Below are positions 26,693 to 34,748 of a stretch of 64,000 bases of DNA, piece after piece (positions within the stretch are counted from its first letter, which is position 1; every line of letters starts with the position of its first letter). The stretch lies in NCBI GenBank assembly GCA_017404665.1, contig JAFRBX010000011.1, positions 36,853 through 100,852 of the forward strand. The letters run 5' to 3'. Position numbers and translations under genes: made by a program. The notes under the pieces were generated by a model, which was not told the DNA's origin, did no database searches, and was given only the letters and a program-made list of their open reading frames with translations. The DNA comes from Ruminococcus sp. (lineage in GTDB: Bacteria > Bacillota > Clostridia > Oscillospirales > Acutalibacteraceae).

Positions 26693-29542
26693 ATGAAATA
26701 TACCATCGGACAAACCATCCACGGCTTTATCGTGGAACAAAGCCGCCGGATCCGCGAACTCGGCGGCGATCTGTATATCCTGCGCCACCTGCACAGCGGC
26801 GCCATGCTGTGCTACATCGACTGTGACGACCGCAACATGACCTACTCCATTACCTTCGCGACCCCGTCGCATGACTCTACCGGCGTGTTCCATATTCTTG
26901 AGCACAGCGTCCTGTGCGGATCGGAAAAATATCCCGTTGACGATCCCTTTGTCGAGCTGATGAAAAGCTCGCTGTACACCTTCCTCAACGCGATGACCTT
27001 CCCCGACAAGACGATGTATCCCGTGTCGAGCATGAACGAAAAGGACCTGATGAACCTGATGTCTGTGTACACCGACGCGGTGTTCCGCCCGCTGATCTAC
27101 CGCGACGAGAAGGCGTTCCGTCAGGAGGGCTGGCACATCGAGCGCGATCAAGACGGCAAGCCGTACTATCAGGGCGTCGTGTATAACGAGATGAAGGGCG
27201 CGTTGGGCGACCCGGAGGAAAATCTGTATCAGGCAGTCTTTCAGGAGAGCTACGAGCCGTGCCAGTACACCACCGTCTCGGGCGGTCACCCCGACCATAT
27301 CGTCAAGCTGACCTACGAGGAATTTATCGCGAACCACAAAAAGTATTATCATCCCTCGAACGCCCGCTTTTACCTCTACGGTAAAATGGACGTCGAAGAG
27401 AAGCTCCGCTTCCTTGATGAAGAATATCTATGCAAGGTCGAGCCGCAGAAGGCGGTCAAAGAGCCGAAAATCGCGGTAAAGAAGCAGGACAAGCCGTATT
27501 ACTGCACCTATACGTCAAACGGCGAAAAAGCCGGCGAGGACTATGTCGCCTTCACCTATCCCGTCGGCGAAATGCCCGACTTCACCACCTACCTCGGGCT
27601 GTCCGTGCTGACCGACATCCTTGCGGACACCAACTATGACCCGCTGAAAAAGCGCATCCTCGACAAGGGGCTGGCGGTCGAGTGCGAATGCGAGATGATC
27701 GAGGATATCGCCTATCCGCTGTTCACGATCAAGCTGCGGCACTGTGACGCCTCCCGTCTCGACGAGATCGAGCGCGAGGTCACCGCCTGCCTGAACGAAT
27801 GCGCCGCGGGACTTGACAGGGAAGCGGTCAAAGCGAAGTTGAATACCGTGGAATTCAGCCTGCGCGAGGGCAGCGCCGCGGGGCTGACCAAGGGGCTGTA
27901 CTATAACATCCAGATCGCCGATACATGGCTGTACGGCTATGAGCCGTGGCGCTATCTCGAGTATGAAGCGCCTTTAGAGACGCTCAAAAGCGGCGCGGAG
28001 AACGGTTATTTCGAGCAGCTGATACAGAACGTATTGCTCCATAACGAATACCGCAATATCGTCGTGATGACCCCCACCGCGGCCGAGAAGAAATATAATG
28101 AACCCGACGACAATTCCTCTGAGAACGATCAGAAAGATATCTTTGAAATAGAGAAAGAAAACGGCACGCGTACCGATGCGCGCATCCCGAATCTGATTCT
28201 GTCGGATATCGACAAAAAAGCTATACCCTTCCTCACCGAAGTAAAGAAAAATCCCGACGCGTCGGGCAAGCCTTGTCTGTATCATCCGCTGAAGACCGAC
28301 GGAATCGTCTATGCCGACCTGTTTTTTGATATCAGCGGCGCAAACGAAGCCGAGCTGTTCCATCTGAGCATCCTCACGAGTCTGCTGACCAACATCGGCA
28401 CCGCCAAAACCGACGGCGGCGCCCTGCAGACCAAGCTGGGGCTGTACACCGGCTCGATGGGCATGTCGTGCACCGTATCAAGCTACGGCGAGAGGGTGAT
28501 CTCCTGCGCGACCCTGCGCTTCAAGGCGCTCGCCGAATACTATACTCAGGCGGCAGCCCTCGCCGAGGAAATTCTCACACAGACCGTCTTTGACGATCAA
28601 AAGGCAGTATGCGACCTGATCGACCAGATGCTGACCGAGCTGCAGCTGGGCTTTATCAACAATTCGAGCCAAATTGCCGCCTCCCGCGCCGCCGCCTCTC
28701 ACAACGTGCGCGACGCGATCGCAGACCGCACCGGCGGCATAGAATTCTATCTCAATCTCAAAGGTCTGAAAGAAGATCTGGATAAACACCCCGCATCCTA
28801 CGACGAGCTCAAAACAGCGCTGACGCGTGTCTATGAGAAATTCATCCGCGGCGGCAGCGCGGTCTGCTCGCTCGCCTGCGATGAGGAAAGCTATGAGCAG
28901 ATCAAGACCGTGCCCCTGCCCATGCAGGCCTGTCTGACCGATCGGCTGAACAACGCCGACACGCCCTTGCTCAGCGGCAATATCGCGCTCACGGCTCCCT
29001 GTGACATCGTGTTCAACGGCTATAGCTTCAACGCCGATAAAGGATTGAGCGGCGGCGCACTTCTGCTCGCGAAAAAGATCCTCTCCCTCGAGTACCTGTG
29101 GCAGAAGATCCGCGTCGAGAACGGCGCCTACGGCTGCGGCACGGTCCAGAGCTCCGCGAGGAGGCTCGACATGTGGAGCTACCGCGACCCGCAGATCAGC
29201 AGTACGCTTCATACCTTCCGTTATGCGGCGGATTTCCTTGCCGGGCTGAAGCTCAGCGGCCGCGCTCTCGAGGATTATATCATCAGCGTGGTGCGCAATC
29301 TCGACAACCCCCAGCTGCCGCGCGCGACCGCCTATCTGAGCTCTGTTTACCACCTGCTCGGTCGGGACAACAACGCGGTACAGAAGGAGCGCGACGAGCT
29401 GCTCTCGGCGACGCTCGCGGACCTCAACGAGATCGGCGAAAGGCTGAAGGCGGACGCGCAGAACGCCGCCTACTGCACCGTCGGCAGCAAGGATAACATC
29501 ATGGCAAACAAGGAGCTGTACGACAGTATTATTGAACTGTAG
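26693..29542 (+). CDS. M16C family zinc metallopeptidase (presequence-protease type)
   Basis: A 949-aa protein, the full length for a two-half M16C peptidase (PreP/Cym1-like). The inverted zinc motif HILEH is at residues 67-71, followed by SVLCGSEKYPVDDPF and, further on, YNEMKGA with the downstream Glu. No signal peptide, so it likely degrades short peptides in the cytoplasm. The start at 26693 is seven bases after AAAGGA; an upstream frame reaching 26579 is inside the family 4 repeat. It is a single gene that runs into element I. Confidence 0.93.
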   Translation: MKYTIGQTIHGFIVEQSRRIRELGGDLYILRHLHSGAMLCYIDCDDRNMTYSITFATPSHDSTGVFHILEHSVLCGSEKYPVDDPFVELMKSSLYTFLNAMTFPDKTMYPVSSMNEKDLMNLMSVYTDAVFRPLIYRDEKAFRQEGWHIERDQDGKPYYQGVVYNEMKGALGDPEENLYQAVFQESYEPCQYTTVSGGHPDHIVKLTYEEFIANHKKYYHPSNARFYLYGKMDVEEKLRFLDEEYLCKVEPQKAVKEPKIAVKKQDKPYYCTYTSNGEKAGEDYVAFTYPVGEMPDFTTYLGLSVLTDILADTNYDPLKKRILDKGLAVECECEMIEDIAYPLFTIKLRHCDASRLDEIEREVTACLNECAAGLDREAVKAKLNTVEFSLREGSAAGLTKGLYYNIQIADTWLYGYEPWRYLEYEAPLETLKSGAENGYFEQLIQNVLLHNEYRNIVVMTPTAAEKKYNEPDDNSSENDQKDIFEIEKENGTRTDARIPNLILSDIDKKAIPFLTEVKKNPDASGKPCLYHPLKTDGIVYADLFFDISGANEAELFHLSILTSLLTNIGTAKTDGGALQTKLGLYTGSMGMSCTVSSYGERVISCATLRFKALAEYYTQAAALAEEILTQTVFDDQKAVCDLIDQMLTELQLGFINNSSQIAASRAAASHNVRDAIADRTGGIEFYLNLKGLKEDLDKHPASYDELKTALTRVYEKFIRGGSAVCSLACDEESYEQIKTVPLPMQACLTDRLNNADTPLLSGNIALTAPCDIVFNGYSFNADKGLSGGALLLAKKILSLEYLWQKIRVENGAYGCGTVQSSARRLDMWSYRDPQISSTLHTFRYAADFLAGLKLSGRALEDYIISVVRNLDNPQLPRATAYLSSVYHLLGRDNNAVQKERDELLSATLADLNEIGERLKADAQNAAYCTVGSKDNIMANKELYDSIIEL

Positions 29543-29778
29543 TTTAAGCAGGAAGCAGGAGTTAGGAAGTAAGAAATAGATAATAGGAAATAGAAAACAG
29601 GAAATAGGAAATAGAAACGCTGACGCGTATGGAATTGAAGAAATGACTGCAAAAGGACACGCTCGCGACTCTGTGTGCAAAGGGTCGCGAGCGTTATTGT
29701 TGTATCGTATATTAATCGGGTGAGGACGGATTCCTCCATTATTTCCTACTTCCTAACTCCTACTTCCTACTTCCTCTT
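29535..29778. repeat. Family 2-like element I with GGAAGTA heptads
   Basis: Same plan as family 2 but with different 7-bp units: GGAAGCA, GGAGTTA, GGAAGTA and GGAAATA on the left, TACTTCC/TAACTCC on the right. A terminator hairpin sits in the middle. It lies between two convergent genes and gives the vWA gene its TAG stop. Confidence 0.75.
29659..29694. terminator. Terminator hairpin inside element I
   Basis: ACGCTCGCGAC pairs with GTCGCGAGCGT across 14 bases, then TATTGTTG. Similar in sequence to the hairpin in element H (60546). Confidence 0.6.
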
Positions 29779-30462
29779 TTGATAATCCTCTTCGATCTCC
29801 GCACACCAATCCGCTTCCACGGGAGCGCAGGCGCGTGCCGCGGAGACCGCCTTGCTCACGCAGTTGTACAATACGGCGGTGCCTTTGTGATCGGCGTGGT
29901 AATTCACCGCGCGATCGGCGCCGATGCCGAAGTGCTTGGCGGTCTGCACCGCGTCGATGTTCGCGCCGATGAAGAGGAACTCCCAGCCGTCCTTTTTCTT
30001 CGCTTCGATCATCTTGCGCACCTGATCGGCGGAATACTCCCTGCTGGCGTTCTCGAGCCCGTCGGTGGTGATGACGAACATCGTATGGGCGGGGACGTCC
30101 TCTTTGCGGATATAGCGGTGCACCTCCTCGATGTGCCTCACGGTCATGCCGATCGCGTCGATCAGCGCGGTACAGCCGCGGACATAGTAGTCTTCATCCG
30201 TCAGCGGCGCTATATCCGTCAGCGGCACGCGGTCGTGCAGCGTCTGCACCTCGTGGTCAAACAGAACAGTGCTCACGTAACACGCGCCCTCCTCCTGCTT
30301 CTGCTTGTCGATCATCGCGTTGAAGCCGCCGATGGTGTCCTGCTCCAGCCCGCCCATCGAGCCGGAACGGTCGAGGATGAATACGAGCTCTGTCGCGCCG
30401 TTTTTTGCGGCGGGGGGTTCTGCGGCGGTTTTCTTTAATCTTGCGTTGATTTTCTTTAACAT
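29767..30462 (-). CDS. von Willebrand factor A domain protein
   Basis: A 231-aa cytosolic protein that is almost entirely a vWA domain. The metal-ion-dependent adhesion site is complete: DRSGSMGG (DxSxS), the Thr in GCTALIDAIG, and TTDGLENAS. ATELVFIL before the first motif is the central strand. Its role is unknown. Upstream on the same strand is the helix-turn-helix-like gene 30701-31342; I recall this pairing from related Firmicutes but cannot confirm it here. Confidence 0.9.
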   Translation of the reverse strand: MLKKINARLKKTAAEPPAAKNGATELVFILDRSGSMGGLEQDTIGGFNAMIDKQKQEEGACYVSTVLFDHEVQTLHDRVPLTDIAPLTDEDYYVRGCTALIDAIGMTVRHIEEVHRYIRKEDVPAHTMFVITTDGLENASREYSADQVRKMIEAKKKDGWEFLFIGANIDAVQTAKHFGIGADRAVNYHADHKGTAVLYNCVSKAVSAARACAPVEADWCAEIEEDYQKRK

Positions 30463-30594
30463 AATAGTACCTCCTGAAATAGTAATGCGGTTGTTTGGTT
30501 TCTTGCCCTACAACCGCATGATAGCATATATTCAAAAGGTTTTGGTCGCCTGCCGGGCGACATTTTTATACTGACTTCGGAATCCAATCCATCC

Positions 30595-30704
30595 GTAGGG
30601 ACGAGCATTTCTCGTCCGCACGGTAGAAAACGCTGAATATCTATCCGGCTATTTCGATATCGGAAACGCCCGTCATTCTGCGGACGACCACTGGTCGTCC
30701 CTAC
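30595..30704. repeat. Family 4 palindromic element, copy b
   Basis: GTAGGGACGAGC end at 30595, CGTCATTCTGCGGACGACC and GGTCGTCCCTAC at the other end: the inverted counterpart of 26551-26658. It gives the adjacent minus-strand gene its TAG stop. Confidence 0.85.
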
Positions 30705-31342
30705 ATAATCAGCGGCTGGTCGAACTCGTACAGCGCCTCGTTGAGCCGGCGCAGGTCATACCGTCCGTTGACGATAAAATACTCCACGATCACGTCGAAC
30801 TTCGAGCTGTGCGAAAGCGCGTAGCCCGCCTTGCGCAGCAGGTCGGCGGTCTCTTCAAGCGTCAGCTCCAGCGCGAACGCGAAGGCGATCACGGTAGGCT
30901 TGGAGGGGCGGTAGAGCGGGTTGGAGCGGATCTTAGAGAACAGCTTGCGGTCCACGCCCGCGCGCTTGTAGACGGCGCTGTCCTTGAGCCCGCGCTCGTC
31001 GATCAGGCGCAGCAATGCCTGCTGAAAGCTCTCGTCAAGCTGTCTGAGCCTGTCGCTCAGGTCGCCGAACGGCTCACGCGGCGCAGTATAACACGGCTCG
31101 GGCTGCGGCTGTGACGGCTCCTGACGGCGGGCAGGAGCCGCCCCGAGGGGAACAGCGGCATCTTCCGACTCCGATTCCGTCGGCACGGCGCGTTTTTCAG
31201 CATCCGCGGGAAGACTGTCAAGCCCCGCGCGGCGCTTTGCGGACGTCTTTTGAACAGGCAGCTCGTATAGGGACGTCTCGCCCGTATAGTGCAGGCGCAG
31301 ATAGGCGAGAATTTCGGCAAACAGCTGTTTTTTCAAGCGCAT
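30701..31342 (-). CDS. Protein with helix-turn-helix-like C-terminal domain
   Basis: A 213-aa protein. Residues 1-40 are helical ([19 protein letters not shown]), about 45-110 form a low-complexity Pro/Glu/Ala linker, and the last 105 form a conserved helical domain: [51 protein letters not shown] and [12 protein letters not shown]. The [18 protein letters not shown] part looks like a DNA-binding helix-turn-helix. This domain is familiar from Firmicute proteins, sometimes fused to macro domains. AGAGG lies seven bases before the ATG. The stop comes from a family 4 repeat. Confidence 0.75.
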   Translation of the reverse strand: MRLKKQLFAEILAYLRLHYTGETSLYELPVQKTSAKRRAGLDSLPADAEKRAVPTESESEDAAVPLGAAPARRQEPSQPQPEPCYTAPREPFGDLSDRLRQLDESFQQALLRLIDERGLKDSAVYKRAGVDRKLFSKIRSNPLYRPSKPTVIAFAFALELTLEETADLLRKAGYALSHSSKFDVIVEYFIVNGRYDLRRLNEALYEFDQPLIM

Positions 31343-31407
31343 CGGATCACCTCTTTCCGCCAGTATAACACAGAAAGGAAGAAATATCAAACATATGATA
31401 ACACAAC

Positions 31408-31431
31408 AGCCTTCCCCTCAAGGGGAAGGCT
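31408..31431. repeat. Family 1 short copy
   Basis: AGCCTTCCCCT/AGGGGAAGGCT palindrome 26 bases after the end of the cobalamin operon; followed by TTTATT on the plus strand. Confidence 0.7.
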
Positions 31432-31456
31432 TTATTACCGCGCATCAAAGGAGTAG

Positions 31457-32143
31457 CTAAACCCCGTACTTGATCTTGATCCTTTGCAGCTTATTGCCCA
31501 CGGGCTTCTTCAGAAGCAGCAGGAACACGACGTTCGATACAGCATACAGCGCCGTGAACGGCACAGCCGAAAGGATCGCCGAGAGATACAGCTTCCATTC
31601 AAAGCCGCCCGCATACCACAGCACCGTCCACACGTCCATGATCAGCGAGTACGCGGCGCCCGACAAAACGCCGTACAATATGAGTAACAGGCTGTGTTTC
31701 AGCAAAAAGCGCGACAGATAGCCAGCAAACAGCCCGATCAGCCCGAAAGCGAGCATCTGGAACGGCGTCCACGGTCCCTGCCCGAACCAGATGTTGGAGA
31801 TCAGCACAGAGAGCGCTCCGCACAGAAAGCCCGCCTGTGCGCCGAGATAAACGGCGGTCATCACACAGATCGCCGTGATCGGCTTGAACAGCGGGATGAA
31901 CCGCCCGAACACCGCGAGCGCCGTCATGATCGCTGTGATCACCATGCGCCGCGAGCCGATATTTTTCCGCTCAAAGCCCGTCATGAACAGCAGCAGCGCC
32001 AGCGCCGCGATCCCGAGCGACACGATCAGATACCGCTGACCCTCAAAGACGACCGCTGAGAGTATCACCGCGGCGGGGATCAGCACAAAGGGGATGATAT
32101 ACCGTAAAACCGTGCGCAGCCGCGCGTTTTGTATCACGATCAT
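31457..32143 (-). CDS. ECF transporter S component (inferred cobalamin or corrinoid)
   Basis: A 228-aa membrane protein. After a first helix pair, the S-component core runs from RRMVITAIMTALAVFGRFIP through KPITAICVMTAVYLGAQAGF to FGQGPWTPFQMLAFGLIGLF, a segment I associate with vitamin S components. It would bind the vitamin and dock to the T and A subunits encoded just upstream. The start codon overlaps the ATPase stop by four bases (ATGA). The riboswitch at the operon head makes cobalamin or a precursor the likely substrate. Confidence 0.85.
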   Translation of the reverse strand: MIVIQNARLRTVLRYIIPFVLIPAAVILSAVVFEGQRYLIVSLGIAALALLLFMTGFERKNIGSRRMVITAIMTALAVFGRFIPLFKPITAICVMTAVYLGAQAGFLCGALSVLISNIWFGQGPWTPFQMLAFGLIGLFAGYLSRFLLKHSLLLILYGVLSGAAYSLIMDVWTVLWYAGGFEWKLYLSAILSAVPFTALYAVSNVVFLLLLKKPVGNKLQRIKIKYGV

Positions 32144-33768
32144 AAGGCGCCCCCGTTGCGCCGTATCAGCGCGGCGGCACGCTCTGCCGTATACGCGCCG
32201 TCATAGCGGCAGCGGGTGATGCGCGAAGCGGCGGTGGTATAAAAACGGTTGCCGCTCATAAAACGCTGTGTCGTGTCGACAGCCGCGATCCTGCCCTGCG
32301 AGAACAGGGCACAGCGGTCGGCGCACAGGGCGGCAAACTCCACATCGTGGGTGATCAGCAGGACGGTCACGCCGTCCCCTTTCAGTTTTAATATGATATC
32401 GCGCAGCAGCGCTTTGGCGTTCGCGTCCAGCCCCTTTGACGGCTCGTCCATGATGAGCACGCCGGGCTTTGAGGACAATGCCTTACATAAAGCAACCAGC
32501 TGCCTTTCGCCGCCCGAGATATCGTAGGGATGGCGGCTGTAAAGGGGGCGCAGATCATAGGGGAAGCTGTCGATGACCGCTTCACAGTACTTGAGCTCCT
32601 CCCCGACCGTTTCATGGATGAAAACGCTCTCGACGTCCTGCGGCATCAGGCTGATATTGCCGCGGTAGAGCGAGCCGTTTGTGTAGCTTTTCAGGGGCTT
32701 TTTGAACAGCTTCATCGTGCCGCTGTACGGCTTTCTCAGCCCTGCCGCGACCGCCGCCGCGGTGCTTTTGCCCGCGCCGTTCGCGCCCAAAAGGGCGAAC
32801 ACCTCGCCGCGGTACACGGTCATGTCCAGATCCCGCAGGATATCCGCGCCGTTCCTCTCATAGCAAAAGCAGATGTTTTTCAGCGATAAGGCTTCTTCCC
32901 GATTTTCAATGACAGCTTCGTCGTTCAAGGAGCGGACGGTATTGTCAAAATTTTCCACAAAACGCTGTCCTTCGCGGATGGTCAGCGGGAGCTCTCCCCT
33001 GCCGTTCACCGCGTGAAAAATTCGCGCCGCCGTCGGCAAGAAGCCCATGAACGGGCTGTCCGGTGCGTCGACTGCGGTCGCGGCCGAGGTCGCGACCTCA
33101 CGCGGCGTGCCGTCATACACGAGCCTTCCCCGATCCAGCACCACGACGCGGTCCGAGAGCGCAAACAGCTCCTCCGAGCGGTGCTCACAGATCAGCACCG
33201 TCACCCCCGTCTCGCGGTTGAGGCGGTACACGGTCGAGAGAAAGCGCGACGCGGCGATCGGGTCGAGCTGCGCCGTCGGCTCGTCGAGCAGTAACAGCTC
33301 CGGGTCGGCGGTCATCACGGCGGCGAGGTTCAACAGCTGTTTTTCGCCGCCGGAGAGGGTCGCCGTATCGCGTTCAAGCCACGCGTCCATGTCAAAATAC
33401 GCGGCGATCTCGGCGACGCGGCGGGCGATGTCCCGCTGTTTCGCGCCGAGGTTCTCGAGCGTGAAGGCAAGCTCATGCCACACCTTATCAGTAACGATCT
33501 GCTCCTCGGGATTCTGCGCCACATACCCGACGGTACGTGTACCGTTGTTTTCTATATCCATACCGTCATATTTGATTTTTCCCGCGAGCGTGCCGTTCTG
33601 CCGCAGCTCAGGCTTGAGCAGTCTTAACAGGGTGCTTTTGCCCGAGCCGGTCGCGCCCATCAGTGTGACGAACGCGCCGTGTCCGATCGAAAGGCAGATA
33701 TCCGACAGCGCCTTTTCATCCGCGTTCGGATAAGTAAAGCTCAGATTTTGGATATCGATATGCGCCAT
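32140..33768 (-). CDS. ECF transporter energizing ATPase with two fused ABC domains
   Basis: A 542-aa fusion of the two ECF ATPases (A and A'). Domain 1: GATGSGKSTLLRLL, LSGGEKQLLNLA, LLLLDEPTAQLD. Domain 2: GANGAGKSTAAAVA, ISGGERQLVALC, VLIMDEPSKGLD. No membrane segments. The start at 33768 follows GGAGG by seven bases and lies inside the end of the T component gene (28-bp overlap). A dedicated A-A fusion within the operon shows that this transporter does not rely on the shared module. Confidence 0.93.
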   Translation of the reverse strand: MAHIDIQNLSFTYPNADEKALSDICLSIGHGAFVTLMGATGSGKSTLLRLLKPELRQNGTLAGKIKYDGMDIENNGTRTVGYVAQNPEEQIVTDKVWHELAFTLENLGAKQRDIARRVAEIAAYFDMDAWLERDTATLSGGEKQLLNLAAVMTADPELLLLDEPTAQLDPIAASRFLSTVYRLNRETGVTVLICEHRSEELFALSDRVVVLDRGRLVYDGTPREVATSAATAVDAPDSPFMGFLPTAARIFHAVNGRGELPLTIREGQRFVENFDNTVRSLNDEAVIENREEALSLKNICFCYERNGADILRDLDMTVYRGEVFALLGANGAGKSTAAAVAAGLRKPYSGTMKLFKKPLKSYTNGSLYRGNISLMPQDVESVFIHETVGEELKYCEAVIDSFPYDLRPLYSRHPYDISGGERQLVALCKALSSKPGVLIMDEPSKGLDANAKALLRDIILKLKGDGVTVLLITHDVEFAALCADRCALFSQGRIAAVDTTQRFMSGNRFYTTAASRITRCRYDGAYTAERAAALIRRNGGAL

Positions 33769-34610
33769 CGGATCGCCTCCGTTCCATTTATTGTCAGCGG
33801 CAGAACGCTCAGCAGAGTGAACGCCCCCGCACCCGCGATCCCCCACGGGGATAGTAAATCCATGTCGAGCACGGGGTAAAAGACTACCTCGCTGTGATAA
33901 ACCCCGACTGCCGTCAGCGCTGTCAGCGCGGCACAAACGAACATGAATAACGCATCATACGCATGCACGCGATAGACGGCATACGAGGTGCGCCGCGCCG
34001 TGCCCCAGCCGCGTGATTCCATGCTCTCGGCGGTGACGATGCCGTTCTCCAGCGTCCACGTGATCAGAATCGACAGCACCCGTGCCCTGCCGCGCACGGC
34101 GTCGATCAGGTTGCCGTCATCGTACAGCCCGAGGGCTTTCTGGCTGTCCTGTATTTTTCTATAGCGCACCCTGAGCAGATGCACATAGCGTATCGTCATC
34201 GACAGCAGCAGGGCGAGCTTCGGCGAGAAGCGCCCGAAGAGATACAGCACCTTGTCGCTTGACAGCACGCGGCTGAGCTCCCGCAGGCGATACAAGGCGG
34301 CGGTCAGCATACACGCGGCTGAGAGTCCGTACACAGCCGCTTCCAGCGTGAAGGGGCGGTCGTTGAGGTAGAACAGCACGGTCACGCCCTTGTGCACGAA
34401 CAGCGGATTCAGCACCGCAGCGACAAGGAATACGATCGCCGAAAAGAGATGCGCTCTGCCGTTTGCCGTACCCGTCAGAACGGCGCTGAGCACGCTCGTC
34501 AGCAGCGCGATCGCAAGCAGCAGCGGGTTCATCGAGAACATGATGAGCCCCAGCACGCACAGGTAGTACACCGCGACCGCAAAGGGATTCAGTTGTTCAA
34601 AACACTTCAT
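33741..34610 (-). CDS. ECF transporter T component (CbiQ-like)
   Basis: A 289-aa membrane protein with hydrophobic helices at about 12-60, 90-115 and 225-285 and a long charged cytoplasmic stretch between them. That stretch contains the coupling motifs of T components: FSPKLALLLSMTIRYVHLL and TAESMESRGWG. It couples the ATPase to the S component. GGAG lies six bases before the ATG. It is separated from the upstream binding-protein gene by 138 bases of repeat. Confidence 0.92.
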   Translation of the reverse strand: MKCFEQLNPFAVAVYYLCVLGLIMFSMNPLLLAIALLTSVLSAVLTGTANGRAHLFSAIVFLVAAVLNPLFVHKGVTVLFYLNDRPFTLEAAVYGLSAACMLTAALYRLRELSRVLSSDKVLYLFGRFSPKLALLLSMTIRYVHLLRVRYRKIQDSQKALGLYDDGNLIDAVRGRARVLSILITWTLENGIVTAESMESRGWGTARRTSYAVYRVHAYDALFMFVCAALTALTAVGVYHSEVVFYPVLDMDLLSPWGIAGAGAFTLLSVLPLTINGTEAIRWRISISKI

Positions 34611-34616
34611 AAAAAA

Positions 34617-34748
34617 CTCCGTTTTTCAGATAACAGATAACAGATAACAGATAATAGAGAACAGTGAAGGACGGGCTCTGCCCGCACCCAATGCTATTCG
34701 GAGCGAAGCAACCCTATTAACTAACTGCCAGCCACTAACCACTAACCA
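34617..34748. repeat. Family 2 composite element C inside the cobalamin operon
   Basis: Left arm of ATAACAG heptads, GTGAAGGACGGGCTCTGCCCGC, a short middle, then a right arm of a different heptad, CCACTAA. The right arm provides the TAG stop of the transcobalamin-like gene (34749). No U-tailed hairpin, so read-through to the transporter genes is plausible. Confidence 0.8.
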
